A stretch of DNA of 41,929 bases. Source: Halofilum ochraceum (GTDB lineage Bacteria; Pseudomonadota; Gammaproteobacteria; XJ16; Halofilaceae). The translations under genes and the position numbers were made by a program. The stretch is from contig NZ_LVEG02000022.1 of NCBI RefSeq assembly GCF_001614315.2, positions 1 through 41,929 on the forward strand, read 5' to 3'. The notes below the pieces were generated by a model that was not told the origin of the DNA, did no database searches, and was given only the letters and a program-made list of their open reading frames with translations. Below are positions 41,885-41,929 of this stretch, piece by piece. The stretch's first letter is position 1. Every line of letters begins with the position of its first letter.

Positions 41885-41929
41885 TCAAGCGGTTTTCGGC
41901 ACGTAGTCGGTCTCGTTTTTCATCAGCGC
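41885..41929 (-). CDS. 3' end of an unidentified gene
   Basis: The minus strand reads an open frame into the window edge that ends ALMKNETDYVPKTA then TGA. Only 14 residues are visible and no family can be named; the tail is vaguely like those of some transposases. The stretch just after the stop can form GGAGA/TCTCC, a possible weak terminator or repeat end. Confidence 0.3.
   Translation of the reverse strand, partial: ALMKNETDYVPKTA

Overview
The window reads as a piece of a G+C-rich (roughly two-thirds by eye) gammaproteobacterial chromosome. The gene orders glyQ-glyS-gmhB-plsC, cytochrome c4/dsbA beside engB, and thiS-thiG-trmB are typical of non-enteric Gammaproteobacteria. I cannot name a genus. 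There are no phage genes and no complete insertion sequence, but five or more families of short palindromic repeats sit between genes, some touching stop codons.

Layout. 1-3344: copper operon (CueR-like MerR regulator, CopA ATPase, group III truncated globin). 3503-6570: DUF2784 membrane protein, a Glt/DctA-type symporter, a small membrane protein and tag. 6678-11672: GDSL lipoprotein esterase and an RND efflux pair. 11681-13370: a histone-deacetylase-family gene bracketed by two near-identical compound repeats. 13413-17058: EEP nuclease-fold protein, DsbA, cytochrome c4, EngB and a DUF3429 protein. 17177-21964: a 1595-residue multi-PAS-GAF-GGDEF-EAL protein. 22219-26263: putative manganese exporter behind a 15-bp palindrome, Sel1 protein, unknown membrane protein and EamA transporter. 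26318-29183: tRNA-Thr(CGT), thiO, tRNA-Gly(CCC), a 269-bp three-stem palindromic element, thiS and thiG. 29196-32468: a third compound repeat, trmB, phosphoribulokinase and Tas-like aldo/keto reductase. 32561-37004: a tight four-gene operon (exported cupredoxin-like protein, membrane GGDEF-EAL protein with a periplasmic sensor, DUF3034 envelope protein, group I truncated globin lipoprotein). 37184-41676: plsC, gmhB, glyS and glyQ on the minus strand. The last 250 bases hold a small repeat and the 3' end of an unidentified gene.

How the genes work together. The most interesting part is the 32561-37004 operon. A copper-binding-type exported protein, an envelope c-di-GMP enzyme with both catalytic signatures intact, a predicted outer-membrane protein and a lipid-anchored globin are translationally packed. 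This suggests an envelope system that reads copper, oxygen/NO or redox state and sets c-di-GMP. The copper export operon at the other end also carries a truncated globin. The remaining genes are mostly housekeeping: thiamine thiazole synthesis, glycyl-tRNA synthetase, lipid and LPS precursors, and periplasmic disulfide and electron transfer.
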